Virus record (IMG/VR): IMGVR_UViG_3300011113_000028
Coordinates: 1-22,907 of that record
Reading direction: 5' to 3' (one strand)
Length of the DNA stretch: 22,907 bases
Source of the DNA: a virus
Shown here: one piece after another, positions 7,125-15,274 of the stretch
How the letters are laid out: each line of letters opens with the position of its first letter
Numbering within the stretch: the first letter of the stretch is position 1
Notes under the pieces: generated by a model
The model's database searches: none
The model's input: only the letters and a program-made list of their open reading frames with translations
What the model was told of the DNA's origin: nothing
Program-made: the position numbers and the translations under genes

Positions 7125-7415
7125 ATGATTACCTGGAAGATCACTAACTGTGACCACAAGACCTCTAACGGTTTTATCACCACAGCCCACTGGACAGCTA
7201 CTGCTGTAGACGGAGACTTCACTGCTTCGATCTACTCCACCTGCTCATGGGATGGAACTCCTTCGATTCCTTATGCCAATGTGACTGAGGCCGAAGTGCT
7301 TCAGTGGTGCTGGGACTCTGGAGTGGATAAGGCTGCTACTGAGGCTGCTCTGGCTCAGAACATTGAGCTACAGAAGAACCCTGTATCGGCTACTGGAGTG
7401 CCCTGGAGCAACTGA
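7125..7415 (+). CDS. Small fiber-adjacent protein, function unknown (96 aa)
   Basis: The protein has HWTATAVDGDFTASIYSTCS in the middle and a C-terminal helical half (NVTEAEVLQWCWDSGVDK, then EAALAQNIELQ) ending in GVPWSN. The pattern of a short beta-rich half with HWT, followed by a T-E-x-x-V/L-x-W helix and a PW at the end, is shared by small proteins often encoded next to tail fibers in aquatic phages; I believe this is a named DUF family but cannot confirm which. It starts at an ATG with a good AAAGGA site in a 14-nt gap after the fiber gene. It may be a fiber assembly or virion protein; no enzyme motif is visible. Confidence 0.65.
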   Translation: MITWKITNCDHKTSNGFITTAHWTATAVDGDFTASIYSTCSWDGTPSIPYANVTEAEVLQWCWDSGVDKAATEAALAQNIELQKNPVSATGVPWSN

Positions 7416-7424
7416 GAGGACTAA

Positions 7425-7898
7425 ATGATTGATCCGGTAACAGCCTTTGGAGTAGCTGTTACGGCATTTAACACCGTACAGAAGCTCGTAAAGGCTGGCA
7501 AAGAAATTGAAAGCGTTGCAGGACAGCTTGGTAAATGGTACTCGGCTGTCCAATCCTTCAACGAAAGTGCTGCCAAAAAGGAAAGTGACCTCAAGAAAGG
7601 TAAATTTCTTGGTAAAGGATCAATTGAACAGGAAGCCTTAGACATCGTAGTGCACCGCGAGAGGCTTAAGAAGATGGAGTATGAACTCTATATTCTTATA
7701 GCCGGTGTCTACGGACAAGAAGCCTATCAGTCCATGATGGCTGAAAGAACTAGAATAAAAAGACAACGGGAACATGCTGCTAAGTTAGCTAAGCAGCGTA
7801 AGAAGGAAATGATTGCTAATGGTTTTTACTTAACTGCAATCATCTTCTTATTAGTTCTGTGCTACCATGTATGGGACAGTGTTTTAAGCAAGCTCTAG
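7425..7898 (+). CDS. Membrane-anchored protein with coiled coil, unknown function (157 aa)
   Basis: The N-terminal ~50 residues (MIDPVTAFGVAVTAFNTVQK) are amphipathic and hydrophobic, followed by a charged helical region and a very basic stretch at ~108-128 (RTRIKRQREHAAKLAKQRKK). A single membrane helix follows at ~132-150 (FYLTAIIFLLVLCYHVW). The basic stretch before the helix suggests that the long N-terminal part stays in the cytoplasm. Proteins with the MxDPVTAF start are common in marine and freshwater phages, where they have no assigned function. GAGGA precedes the start. Possible roles include lysis accessory or virion membrane-interacting protein; no choice can be made from sequence. 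Confidence 0.65.
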   Translation: MIDPVTAFGVAVTAFNTVQKLVKAGKEIESVAGQLGKWYSAVQSFNESAAKKESDLKKGKFLGKGSIEQEALDIVVHRERLKKMEYELYILIAGVYGQEAYQSMMAERTRIKRQREHAAKLAKQRKKEMIANGFYLTAIIFLLVLCYHVWDSVLSKL

Positions 7899-7906
7899 GA
7901 GAAACC

Positions 7907-8065
7907 ATGAAGAAGCAAGATAAAGTTGGTAAGGTTATGAAGGAGTACAAAGAAGGTACTCTGCATAGTGGCAAGAAAGGCCCCGTTGTCAAGAGTCGTA
8001 AGCAGGCTGTAGCAATTGCCTTGAGCGAAGCTGGAATGTCTAAACCAAAGAAGAAGATGAAGTAA
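7907..8065 (+). CDS. Small basic protein, DUF6496-like (52 aa)
   Basis: The start at ATG 7907 is preferred over an in-frame ATG at 7859 because AGGAG (7897-7901) lies directly upstream and the earlier ATG is inside the preceding gene. The protein (KVGKVMKEYKEGTLHSGKKG, then VKSRKQAVAIALSEAGMSK, tail PKKKMK) is Lys-rich. The sequence KVMxEYK-GTLHSG, then VKSRKQAIAIALSEAG, is characteristic of a small family found in phages and bacteria with no known function. High basic charge suggests nucleic-acid binding. It sits 8 nt after the preceding gene and 1 nt before the next, so it is co-translated with them. Confidence 0.75.
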   Translation: MKKQDKVGKVMKEYKEGTLHSGKKGPVVKSRKQAVAIALSEAGMSKPKKKMK

Positions 8066-8066
8066 C

Positions 8067-8339
8067 ATGGACGCTGGATTCAACGAGGATTTGAAACGAA
8101 TCGAAACAAAAGTAGACAAACTTACTGATGCTGTCACTCGTCTGATCCTCGTTGAAGAGCGTCAGACAGCCCAAGGTGTTCGTATTACTGCTTTAGAAGA
8201 CAAAACAGAAGAGCTTGACTATAAATACAATAAAGTGGATCGTAAGGTTGAACGCTGGGTAAACATGGGCATGGGTGCTTGGGCAATCGTAGTTGTCATC
8301 TTTGCTTTTGTGCAGCTTGTTGCTAAATTACAACACTGA
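8067..8339 (+). CDS. Coiled-coil membrane protein, XhlA/holin-accessory-like (90 aa)
   Basis: Residues ~8-62 form a heptad-rich coiled coil (LKRIETKVDKLTDAVTRL and RITALEDKTEELDYKYNKVD), followed by one membrane helix at ~66-86 (NMGMGAWAIVVVIFAFVQLV) and a short tail. This layout is that of hemolysin XhlA-like small phage membrane proteins, several of which assist holins. The true holin and endolysin are 6-7 kb downstream, so a lysis role is only one option; DNA delivery or membrane anchoring is another. There is no strong ribosome site, and the gene follows the preceding stop by one base, so translational coupling is likely. Confidence 0.65.
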   Translation: MDAGFNEDLKRIETKVDKLTDAVTRLILVEERQTAQGVRITALEDKTEELDYKYNKVDRKVERWVNMGMGAWAIVVVIFAFVQLVAKLQH

Positions 8340-8350
8340 TAAAATAATGC

Positions 8351-8379
8351 TTGACAAGATTTGCTACTGCGACTATAAT
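8351..8379 (+). promoter_or_regulatory. Exact-consensus sigma70 promoter upstream of the adaptor gene
   Basis: TTGACA (8351-8356) and TATAAT (8374-8379) are perfect consensus hexamers separated by exactly 17 nt. A transcript would start near 8386, about 24 nt before the ATG at 8410, with AAGGA as its ribosome site. It is in the only sizeable gap (70 nt) between structural genes, directly downstream of a stop codon and not in coding sequence. Confidence 0.88.
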
Positions 8380-8409
8380 GTTTATCTAAGACAACACTAA
8401 GGACAAACA

Positions 8410-9063
8410 ATGTTAAAAACTTACTTAGATTTAGTTAATAATGTTCTTATTCGTCTTAGGGAACCTGCTGTGTCCTCTATAGGCGATACACCTTACAGTT
8501 CATTGATTGGTGTCTTGATCAATGATGCTAAACGAGAAGTAGAAGATGCTTATTCTTGGAATGCATTAGATTCTTTGATTCCAATAGCTACTGTGGCTGG
8601 TCAGCGTGAGTACACCTTGACTGGTTCTGGTGACCGCTTTCGTGTTGCTAGTGTCTTAAATGACACTGAGGACATTCCGATGGCTCAAGCAGATGGTAAC
8701 TGGATTGATCGTCAATACTATCTTGCTGATGTTCAGAATGCTGCTCCGATATATTATAACTTTAAGGGAATGGACAGTAACGGTGATACCAAGGTAGAAC
8801 TGTGGCCTCAGCCTGATAAAGTTTATAACTTACGGTTCAGTATGTGGATTCCACAGGCCGACCTAGTTAATGATGCTGATCAAATATTAGTTCCTCCGCA
8901 CTTGGTTCAGATGCTTGCGTATGCTAATGCAGTTGCTGAACGAGGTGAAGATGGTGGTCAATCTTTTGCTGAATTGTACCAGAAGTATCGCTTGTCTTTA
9001 GCTGATGCGATTGCTCTGGAGGCCAATCGATACGATGAACAGGTACTCTGGACGGAGGCATAA
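8410..9063 (+). CDS. Head-tail adaptor protein (SU10 adaptor / T7 gp11-like)
   Basis: This 217-residue protein has the layout of short-tailed phage adaptors: an N-terminal helix pair (YLDLVNNVLIRLRE and LIGVLINDAKREVEDAYSWN), a central beta insertion (TVAGQREYTLTGSGDRFRVA, then KVELWPQPDK, YNLRFSMWIPQADL) and a C-terminal helix pair (LVPPHLVQMLAYANAVAERG and SFAELYQKYRLSLADAIALE). The INDAKREV, W-x-L and LWP-P signatures recur in podovirus adaptor proteins of the SU10 type. It would form a ring under the portal. TTA dominates the early Leu codons, unlike the capsid gene. It is the first gene after the sigma70 promoter and shares a TAATG junction with the nozzle gene. Confidence 0.8.
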   Translation: MLKTYLDLVNNVLIRLREPAVSSIGDTPYSSLIGVLINDAKREVEDAYSWNALDSLIPIATVAGQREYTLTGSGDRFRVASVLNDTEDIPMAQADGNWIDRQYYLADVQNAAPIYYNFKGMDSNGDTKVELWPQPDKVYNLRFSMWIPQADLVNDADQILVPPHLVQMLAYANAVAERGEDGGQSFAELYQKYRLSLADAIALEANRYDEQVLWTEA

Positions 9064-10601
9064 TGGTAGCTAAACTCTTAACCACTTCTATCTCTGCTCC
9101 AGGCTTTATGGGCCTGAACACGCAGGATTCTGTGGTGTCCTTAGAGTCTGGATATGCTACTGTAGCTGCTAACTGCGTTATCGACAAGTTTGGTCGTATT
9201 GGTGCTCGTAAGGGTTGGAGCAAACAGCACTTAGGTAATGTTGATTTAGGTACTGCTGAGATTAAAGCTATCGGTGAGTTGATTGCCAATGACGGTACTG
9301 CGTACCTGATCGCTGCTGGTAACAATAAGCTGTTTAGACTCTCAGGAAGCACACTGACGACACTGACCTACGGTGGTGGTGGTTCAGCACCTACGATCAC
9401 TGCTGATAACTGGCAGATGGCTGCTCTGAATGGTATCTTATACCTGTATCAGACTGGACACGATCCCTTAATCTTTGATCCTGCGGTGTCTACAACGACC
9501 TTCAGGCGTGTGTCTGAAAAGACTGGCTATGTTGGCACCGTATCGAACAATAACTGTGTTATCAGTGCCTATGGTCGTATATGGTCAGCTACCAACGGAT
9601 CAAACAAAACAACCATACAATTCTCTGACCTGTCAGCAGGCTTTGTACTGTCTACAGGCACAGCAGGAACACTAGATGTTGCTTCTGTGTGGCCTGCTGG
9701 TGCAGATGAGATTGTAGGCTTAGCAGCACATAACGGATTCTTGATTGTATTTGGTCGTAGGCAGATTCTGATCTACAACAATGCACAGGAACCGTCTGCT
9801 CTGTCGCTACAGGATGCTATCACAGGTGTAGGATGCTTCGGTAGAGACACAATTGTCACCACAGGCTCAGATGTTATCTTCCTGTCTGACAGCGGTGTAA
9901 AGTCACTGATGCGAGTGATTCAGGAGAAGTCTGCTCCGCTGCGTGACCTGAGTGCTAATGTTCGTGATGATCTTGTAAATGCAATGTCGTTAGAAACTGC
10001 TGCTAATATCAAGGCAGCGTACTCAGACAAGGAAGGTTTCTATCTGATCACAATGCCTACTACGGGCATTCTGTATTGTTTTGATGTTCGTATGAATCTT
10101 CCCAACGGCGCTGCAAGAGCAACAACCTGGGATGCTTTGATTCCTACAGCATTCTGTTATCGACAGAATAAAAACTTGTTATTTGGTCGTGCAGGCTATA
10201 TTGGCAAGTATGATGGTTATCTAGACGATAGCGCAACTTATCTGATGCGCTACTACACTAACTACTTTGACTTTGGTGTTCCAACAGCACTGAAGATTAT
10301 GAAGAAAGTAGGCATCACGACAATTGGTGGACAAGGTTATCCTATTTCACTGAAGTTTGGTTACGATTATACTGATATTTATAACAGTCGTACTTTCAAC
10401 CTTGCTAATGCAGCAGTTGCTGAGTACAACATCGCTGAATACAATATTGGTGAATACGGTGGATCAGCCTTCGATAACCGAATCATCAATATCGGCGGTG
10501 CTGGTAAAGTTATCCAACTTGGCTTTGAAACAATTGTGAATGGTAAGCCAGTATCAATTCAAAAGATTGATGTCTTCACTAAAGTAGGAAAGACGAGGTA
10601 A
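9063..10601 (+). CDS. Tail nozzle-like / tail tube protein
   Basis: This 512-residue beta-rich protein starts FMGLNTQDSVVSLESGYATV with NCVIDKFGRIGARKGW next, the typical N-terminus of nozzle or tail-tube proteins in podoviruses, where the first segment threads along the virion DNA channel. Repeated short sheets (GELIANDGTAYLIAAGNNK, GILYLYQTGHDPLIFD, RIWSATNGSN, HNGFLIVFGRRQILIYNN, VIFLSDSGVKSLM) look like blades of a beta-propeller, as in P22 gp10-type and phiEco32-type nozzles. A C-terminal domain contains the tandem repeat VAEYNIAEYNIGEYGG. It follows the adaptor directly, as in related phages. The family name is inferred from order and fold pattern. No signal peptide or membrane helix is present. 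Confidence 0.75.
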   Translation: MVAKLLTTSISAPGFMGLNTQDSVVSLESGYATVAANCVIDKFGRIGARKGWSKQHLGNVDLGTAEIKAIGELIANDGTAYLIAAGNNKLFRLSGSTLTTLTYGGGGSAPTITADNWQMAALNGILYLYQTGHDPLIFDPAVSTTTFRRVSEKTGYVGTVSNNNCVISAYGRIWSATNGSNKTTIQFSDLSAGFVLSTGTAGTLDVASVWPAGADEIVGLAAHNGFLIVFGRRQILIYNNAQEPSALSLQDAITGVGCFGRDTIVTTGSDVIFLSDSGVKSLMRVIQEKSAPLRDLSANVRDDLVNAMSLETAANIKAAYSDKEGFYLITMPTTGILYCFDVRMNLPNGAARATTWDALIPTAFCYRQNKNLLFGRAGYIGKYDGYLDDSATYLMRYYTNYFDFGVPTALKIMKKVGITTIGGQGYPISLKFGYDYTDIYNSRTFNLANAAVAEYNIAEYNIGEYGGSAFDNRIINIGGAGKVIQLGFETIVNGKPVSIQKIDVFTKVGKTR

Positions 10602-10606
10602 TCGAA

Positions 10607-10837
10607 TTGTCAAATTACACGAAAACTACAAATTTTGCTGTTAAAGACGGGCTTGTATCCGGTAATCCATCGAAGATCATCAAGGGTACTGAGATTGATA
10701 CGGAATACAACAACATTGCTTCTGCAATTACTTCTAAGCCTGATGCTAACAACGGAACTCATACGGGAACAACCACGATGGCTAATTTAACCCTGTCTGG
10801 AACCTTCTCTGGTACTATTGACGGAGGTACCTACTAA
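10607..10837 (+). CDS. Short tail/fiber attachment protein with TTG start (76 aa)
   Basis: The TTG at 10607 is chosen because GAGGT (10594-10598) lies 8 nt upstream and it gives the well-known start SNYTKTTNFAVKDGLVSGNP, followed by KIIKGTEIDTEYNNIASAI. This motif is the N-terminal virion-binding segment of many short tail fibers. Here it is followed only by a Thr/Gly-rich stretch (THTGTTTMANLTLSGTFSGT) and ends after 76 residues. It may be a short tail component or an attachment adaptor onto which other fiber parts dock. It may also be a shortened fiber. The stop overlaps the start of the next gene (TAATG). Confidence 0.7.
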   Translation: MSNYTKTTNFAVKDGLVSGNPSKIIKGTEIDTEYNNIASAITSKPDANNGTHTGTTTMANLTLSGTFSGTIDGGTY

Positions 10838-11856
10838 TGGCTGATTATTCATTAGTTCCACAAACAAGTACCAATCCACTTGTAGCTGGTTTTAATGCTG
10901 CTGGAGGCACCCCTGCTTCCAGTGGTGTTGACCTGACTGGACTGTTCCGTAACATTATCGGCACTGCTGGTAACGTTTACTCGTCTAACCAAGCTGCTGA
11001 TGCTGCTCAGCAAGCTGGACAACTGGCTGCACAGCAAGCTCAGTTCCGTCCTGTAGGTGTTACCACTCGTTTTGGTCGTAGTGGATTCCAATATGGCCCT
11101 GATGGTCGTCTGATTGGTGCTGGCTATCAGGTTGCTCCTGATGTGGCTGCTATGCGTGAGGCACTGCTGGGTATCTCCGGCGGTGCACTGCAACAGGCAC
11201 AGCAGCAGCAGGCTATGCAGAACCAAGTCAACCAAGCTGCTCAAGGCTTGTTTGGATTAGGACAGCAGTATGTTGCAGAGTCTCCGCAGGCTGCTGCACA
11301 ACGCTACATGACTCAGCAGCAGGAACTGCTTGCTCCGTCAGATGAGCGTGCCTTAGCACAGTTGCAGAATCGTCTGTTCCGTACTGGCACTACTGGCCTT
11401 GCTATGGGTGCTACAGGAGAGACTCCTATGGGTGCTCCTGGCTTACGGGCTGCTAATCCTGCTCTGGAAGCCTTCTACAATGCACAGCAACAGCGCAATG
11501 CTCAGTTGGCTGCTCAGGCACAGCAGGCAGGACAACAGCAAGTAACCTTCGGTCAAGGTCTGCTTGGTGGTGCTCTGAACCTGCAGCGTGGTGGTTACGA
11601 AGCTCAGCAAGGCGCTTTGGCACCGTTTGCTAGCGGATTTGGACAAGCCGGGGCTGTGGAACAACAAGGTTTACAAGCACTGAATACAGGTGCTCAATTA
11701 GGTGGTGGAAACACTGCTGCTGCACAAGCAACACTGGCAGGACAAGCAGGAGCCAATCAAGCCATTGCTAATCGGAATACCTCTATCGTTGGCGGTGTTA
11801 CAAATGTCCTTGCTGATCCCGTGGCTAAGCTGATTAAGTCACTCTTTGGAGGTTAA
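10837..11856 (+). CDS. Gln/Ala-rich candidate internal virion (ejection) protein 1
   Basis: This 339-residue protein is rich in Gln, Ala and Gly. It has an N-terminal hydrophobic patch (LTGLFRNIIGTAGNVY), Gln/Ala helices (NQAADAAQQAGQLAAQQAQF, then QQAQQQQAMQNQVNQAAQGL), a conserved-looking segment GFQYGPDGRL, and a C-terminal hydrophobic tail VADPVAKLIKSLFGG-like end. It has no enzyme motif. Three large genes in this position, between tail genes and the lysis cassette, suggest the three inner core or ejection proteins of podoviruses (T7 gp14-16, P22 gp7/gp16/gp20 are functional analogues), but this is inference. It is coupled by TAATG to the preceding gene. Confidence 0.6.
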   Translation: MADYSLVPQTSTNPLVAGFNAAGGTPASSGVDLTGLFRNIIGTAGNVYSSNQAADAAQQAGQLAAQQAQFRPVGVTTRFGRSGFQYGPDGRLIGAGYQVAPDVAAMREALLGISGGALQQAQQQQAMQNQVNQAAQGLFGLGQQYVAESPQAAAQRYMTQQQELLAPSDERALAQLQNRLFRTGTTGLAMGATGETPMGAPGLRAANPALEAFYNAQQQRNAQLAAQAQQAGQQQVTFGQGLLGGALNLQRGGYEAQQGALAPFASGFGQAGAVEQQGLQALNTGAQLGGGNTAAAQATLAGQAGANQAIANRNTSIVGGVTNVLADPVAKLIKSLFGG

Positions 11857-11858
11857 TA

Positions 11859-13073
11859 ATGGCTGACGGACTTATGAATAATCCTTATCTTGGCCTGTTG
11901 AACATGGGTCTGTCGCCTGAGCAAGCTCAAGCACAGATTGATGAACGGCGTGCTATGGAATTTGCCAACATGAATCCGCAACAACGGATGGCTGCTGGCA
12001 TCTACCAAGGCATCACGGGTATTGGCCGTGCCCTCGGAGCTAAAGACCCGATGCTTGAGCAGGCTTCTCAGATGCGTGCTTTGGCACAGCAGTTTGATAC
12101 TAATACTGCTGAAGGAATGATGCAGTTTTCTCAAGCCTTGCAGCGTATGGGAAATACTCAGGCTGCTCGACAGGTTGCTCAAGACGCACAGCAGATGATG
12201 CTTCGTGAAGCACAGTTAGGTAAACTTCAGGCTGAAACAGAAGAGACTAAGCGTAAGGGAACGGCTGCTGCTGCTGCTGCATCCTCTCGTGCGAAAGCTC
12301 TGCAACGCCGGTTTCCAAACATGACTGAGGAAGATGCTATTGGTTTAGCTGAGGATGCTCAAGTTACTAGTAATTTGTTGAAAGTAGATAAAGAAACTGC
12401 TAAAAAGACCAAGACTGTTGTTGCAGACGGTCGCGTTAAACTTATTGATGATGCTACTGGCGAAACGATCAAAGACATTGGCGCTGCTGGTAAAACCATT
12501 CAAGAGTCTCTTGGAGAAGGTTTAGGCGCTTTGGGAGGTATTCTTGGTGGTGCGATTGCCAAGAAGCAGGCTGAATCAATGGGCTCTAAAGGCGGTCAGT
12601 TGACAGGTGAGCAGGTTGCACAGATTCAAGGCAAAGAAGATGCTCTAGCAGCACTGAAAAGTGCACAGGAACTGGTTAAGAAGGGTATTTACTCGGGTGG
12701 CTATGCCCCTGCTCAGGAATTCCTTTCTAAGTATGCTCCGATTGGTAGCAAAACACGCCTTGCAAATACAGAGCAATATCGTTCCTTGATTGGTGAAGTT
12801 GTTATTCCACGCTTGCAAGAGTTTGGAGGAAACGACAGCGTGGAAGAACTGAACTACTTGCGTAAGGTTGCAGGCGGAGAAGTAACGCTTGAAAAAAGGA
12901 CTATTGAGAGAATCTTGGCCTCTGCTGAAGAAAAGATTAAGCGCGGTGTTAAGCGTATTCAAGAACAGCAACAAGCAGTTCAAGAAGGTCGTCCGCTGCC
13001 TACACAGGTTAATGTGCCGTCCTCTGCTACAACGGTTGACTGGTCTTCGCTGCCTTCAAGTAAGGGGAAATAA
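11859..13073 (+). CDS. Candidate internal virion (ejection) protein 2
   Basis: This 404-residue mostly helical protein begins with MADGLMNNPYLGLLNMGLSP. Residues ~27-130 are helical and Met/Gln-rich (MNPQQRMAAGIYQGITGIGR, QASQMRALAQQFD, MQFSQALQRMG). A Gly/Ala hydrophobic hairpin-like segment (GEGLGALGGILGGAIAKK) is near residue 220. The C-terminal part (~250-370) contains KEDALAALKSAQELVKKGIY, a GNDSVEELNYLRKVAGGEVT segment and ERILASAEEKIKRGVK, resembling a domain often found at the end of phage DNA-transfer proteins. It has an upstream GGAGG site. The function is inferred from position; no catalytic residues are recognised. Confidence 0.6.
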   Translation: MADGLMNNPYLGLLNMGLSPEQAQAQIDERRAMEFANMNPQQRMAAGIYQGITGIGRALGAKDPMLEQASQMRALAQQFDTNTAEGMMQFSQALQRMGNTQAARQVAQDAQQMMLREAQLGKLQAETEETKRKGTAAAAAASSRAKALQRRFPNMTEEDAIGLAEDAQVTSNLLKVDKETAKKTKTVVADGRVKLIDDATGETIKDIGAAGKTIQESLGEGLGALGGILGGAIAKKQAESMGSKGGQLTGEQVAQIQGKEDALAALKSAQELVKKGIYSGGYAPAQEFLSKYAPIGSKTRLANTEQYRSLIGEVVIPRLQEFGGNDSVEELNYLRKVAGGEVTLEKRTIERILASAEEKIKRGVKRIQEQQQAVQEGRPLPTQVNVPSSATTVDWSSLPSSKGK

Positions 13074-13075
13074 AC

Positions 13076-14782
13076 ATGGATGTAAGACTGCCTAACGGGA
13101 CTGTTATCAAGAATGTTCCTGAAACGGCCTCTCGTGAGGAAATCAAACAGAAAGCTATTGCAGGCGGTCTTGCCAAAGAAGAGGACTTTGGAGAAGCCAC
13201 TAAAGCACCAGAAGGCGCTATTCGTTCCGGTTTTATGATGGGGCTTAAAGACCCGATTACAGCCGGAGCACAGTTGCTTCCTCGTGGCTTAGAGTTTGCT
13301 ACTTCTTTGGGCGGAATGGCCCCTAATATTGTCAGTCAGTTCTTTGGTCGTGAAGCCCAACGAGTAGACGAGATGGCTCGTGCCGAAGAGCAGGCTTATC
13401 AGCAGGCTCGTAAGGAGCGTGGAGAAGAAGGATTTGATATTGCCCGTATCGGTGGTAATGTTATTAATCCGGCCAATCTCGCAGCAGGCATCCGAGCCGG
13501 TCAACTTGTTGGCGGTGCTTCTAAGGCTCGTCAAGCCCTTGCAGCAGGCGCTGCTGGTGGTGTGTTGCAGCCGGTAGTTGAAGGAGAGTCTTTCGCAGAA
13601 GAAAAGGCCAAGCAAACAGCTTTAGGTGGTGTTGCAGGTGCTGCTGGAAGTGCTGTAACTACGGTCGCAAGCAAGGCATTAAATCCTCTGGTGACTAAGG
13701 CTGAACAGACAATGCGCGATCTGGGTGTTCAAATGACACCCGGACAAATGCTTGGTGGTCAGGCCCAGTCGCTAGAACGCTTTGCTGAGGTTGTTCCTCT
13801 TGTCGGATCTTATATCAGTAATGCTAAAGAACGGGCTATTTTCCAGTTCAACAAGGGCGTAATCAACAAAGCGCTGTCTAAAGTTGATGAAAAATTACCT
13901 GCTGATGTCATTGGTCGTGACGCTGTTCAAGCTGCAAACGCAGTGATTGATCAGAAGTATGACGATGTGTTGTCTAAGATTACCTTTAGGATGGATAACC
14001 AAGCCTATAACGATGGCTTACAGGCTGTCAATAAGGCTGGACTTACGCCTGCACAACGAGCAGAAGTAGTATCAAAATTAGACAATATTGTCCTTGAAAA
14101 CTTCCGTACATCTGCAAGAGTAGACGGGCAGGTTTACAAGGGCATTGAATCTGATCTTCGTAAGGAAGCTCTTTCCTTCAAGAATAGTGCTACCAAGGCA
14201 GAACGAGATATTGGTGATGCCTTATTTGATGTTCTGGACACGCTGAAAAAGAATGTTCGTAGACAGAATCCTGCTGAATCTTCTCAACTCCGTAGGATTG
14301 ACAGTGCTTATGGTGATTTGGCTGTAATGCGTACCGCAGCCGCTAATAGCGGTGCTGAGAACGGTGTTTTTACTCCTAAACAGTATTCTGTTGCTGTTCG
14401 TCAGCGTGATACTAGCCGTAATAAAACAGCCTTTGCTGCGGGGTCAGCCCGTGGGCAGGAACTGTCTGATGCTGCCTTAGAAATGCTTGGAGAAGGCGCA
14501 GCGCAGTACCAGACAGGCCGACAGGTCGCTCAAAGCGTGGGCCTAGGAACTGGTTTAGGAGCTGCTATTACGGAGCCTACAGCAGCTATGGCAACTGCTA
14601 TCGCTGTTCCTGCTCTGTACTCCAAGGGTGGTCTAAAGGCAATGGAAGTATTGATGAGTCGCCGACCAGAAGTAATGCGACAAGTTGGTCGTAATCTTGA
14701 GAAACGAGCATCAAAAGAAGGCTCTATTACCGGAGCAATGGTGCTTGAAGAATACCAACGAGCAACTCGTGCGGAGGAGTAA
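13076..14782 (+). CDS. Candidate internal virion (ejection) protein 3
   Basis: This 568-residue protein begins VRLPNGTVIKNVPETASREE, a small N-terminal module (pattern PDGT-I--VP-G-t-e-e) common at the start of large phage virion proteins. Residues ~60-200 have alternating hydrophobic Ala/Gly helices (LAAGIRAGQLVGGASKARQA, ALGGVAGAAGSAVTTVA) suited to membrane contact. The ~200-450 region is helical (EQTMRDLGVQMTPGQMLGGQ and SLERFAEVVPLVGSYI are commonly seen in phage DNA ejection proteins). A C-terminal hydrophobic segment (TEPTAAMATAIAVPALYSKG) precedes a basic tail. It starts 2 nt after the previous stop with AAGGGG upstream. An injected protein role is inferred; a transglycosylase-like activity is not visible. 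Confidence 0.6.
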   Translation: MDVRLPNGTVIKNVPETASREEIKQKAIAGGLAKEEDFGEATKAPEGAIRSGFMMGLKDPITAGAQLLPRGLEFATSLGGMAPNIVSQFFGREAQRVDEMARAEEQAYQQARKERGEEGFDIARIGGNVINPANLAAGIRAGQLVGGASKARQALAAGAAGGVLQPVVEGESFAEEKAKQTALGGVAGAAGSAVTTVASKALNPLVTKAEQTMRDLGVQMTPGQMLGGQAQSLERFAEVVPLVGSYISNAKERAIFQFNKGVINKALSKVDEKLPADVIGRDAVQAANAVIDQKYDDVLSKITFRMDNQAYNDGLQAVNKAGLTPAQRAEVVSKLDNIVLENFRTSARVDGQVYKGIESDLRKEALSFKNSATKAERDIGDALFDVLDTLKKNVRRQNPAESSQLRRIDSAYGDLAVMRTAAANSGAENGVFTPKQYSVAVRQRDTSRNKTAFAAGSARGQELSDAALEMLGEGAAQYQTGRQVAQSVGLGTGLGAAITEPTAAMATAIAVPALYSKGGLKAMEVLMSRRPEVMRQVGRNLEKRASKEGSITGAMVLEEYQRATRAEE

Positions 14783-14785
14783 GCA

Positions 14786-15274
14786 ATGTTTGAAGTCCTC
14801 GGAGGAGGGCTGCTAGGTAGTATCTTCGGGGGTCTGTTCCGACTGGCTCCCGAAGTACTCAAGTGGCTTGACCGTAAAGATGAGCGTTCCCACGAACTGA
14901 AGATGTTTAGCCTTCAGACTGACCTCGAAAAGATGCGAGGTGAGTACAAGATGGAAGAAAAGTATGTTGACTTCAGCAAGGCAAACATTGATGCAATCGG
15001 TGAGGCATTTAAGCAGCAAGCAGAAGCTGACAAGAAAGCCTACAAGTGGGTTGCAAGCATTTCTGCTTTGGTTCGTCCTGGCATTACTTGGTTGCTGTTT
15101 GGACTGTATACTGCTGTAAAAGTTATTAGCGTGTCTTATGCAGTCAATAGCGGACTCCCAGCTATTCAAATTATGCAAGAGATTTGGACACCAGACGATT
15201 TTGCAATGTTAATGATGGTGTTGACATTCTATTTCCTCGGAAGGCCGTTAGAGAAGCGAGAAGCTAAGGCATGA
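14786..15274 (+). CDS. Putative holin (3TM-type)
   Basis: This 162-residue protein has an N-terminal amphipathic Gly-rich helix (LGGGLLGSIFGGLFRLAP), a charged coiled-coil middle (~25-85, SHELKMFSLQTDLEKMRGEY), then two hydrophobic segments at ~97-119 (VRPGITWLLFGLYTAVKVI) and ~137-153 (FAMLMMVLTFYFLGRP), ending in a charged tail. This layout and the RP-x-x-T-W and FLGRP-type motifs match a family annotated as holins of three membrane segments. Holins open the inner membrane so that the endolysin can reach the wall. The endolysin is two genes downstream. It is preceded by GGAGGAG and ends in an ATGA overlap with the HNH gene. Direct holin activity is inferred. Confidence 0.7.
   Translation: MFEVLGGGLLGSIFGGLFRLAPEVLKWLDRKDERSHELKMFSLQTDLEKMRGEYKMEEKYVDFSKANIDAIGEAFKQQAEADKKAYKWVASISALVRPGITWLLFGLYTAVKVISVSYAVNSGLPAIQIMQEIWTPDDFAMLMMVLTFYFLGRPLEKREAKA

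Noticed and set aside
15228-15260. TTGACA in the holin-like gene as a -35 element
   Set aside because: No TATAAT-like hexamer lies at 16-18 nt spacing, and the site is inside coding sequence.
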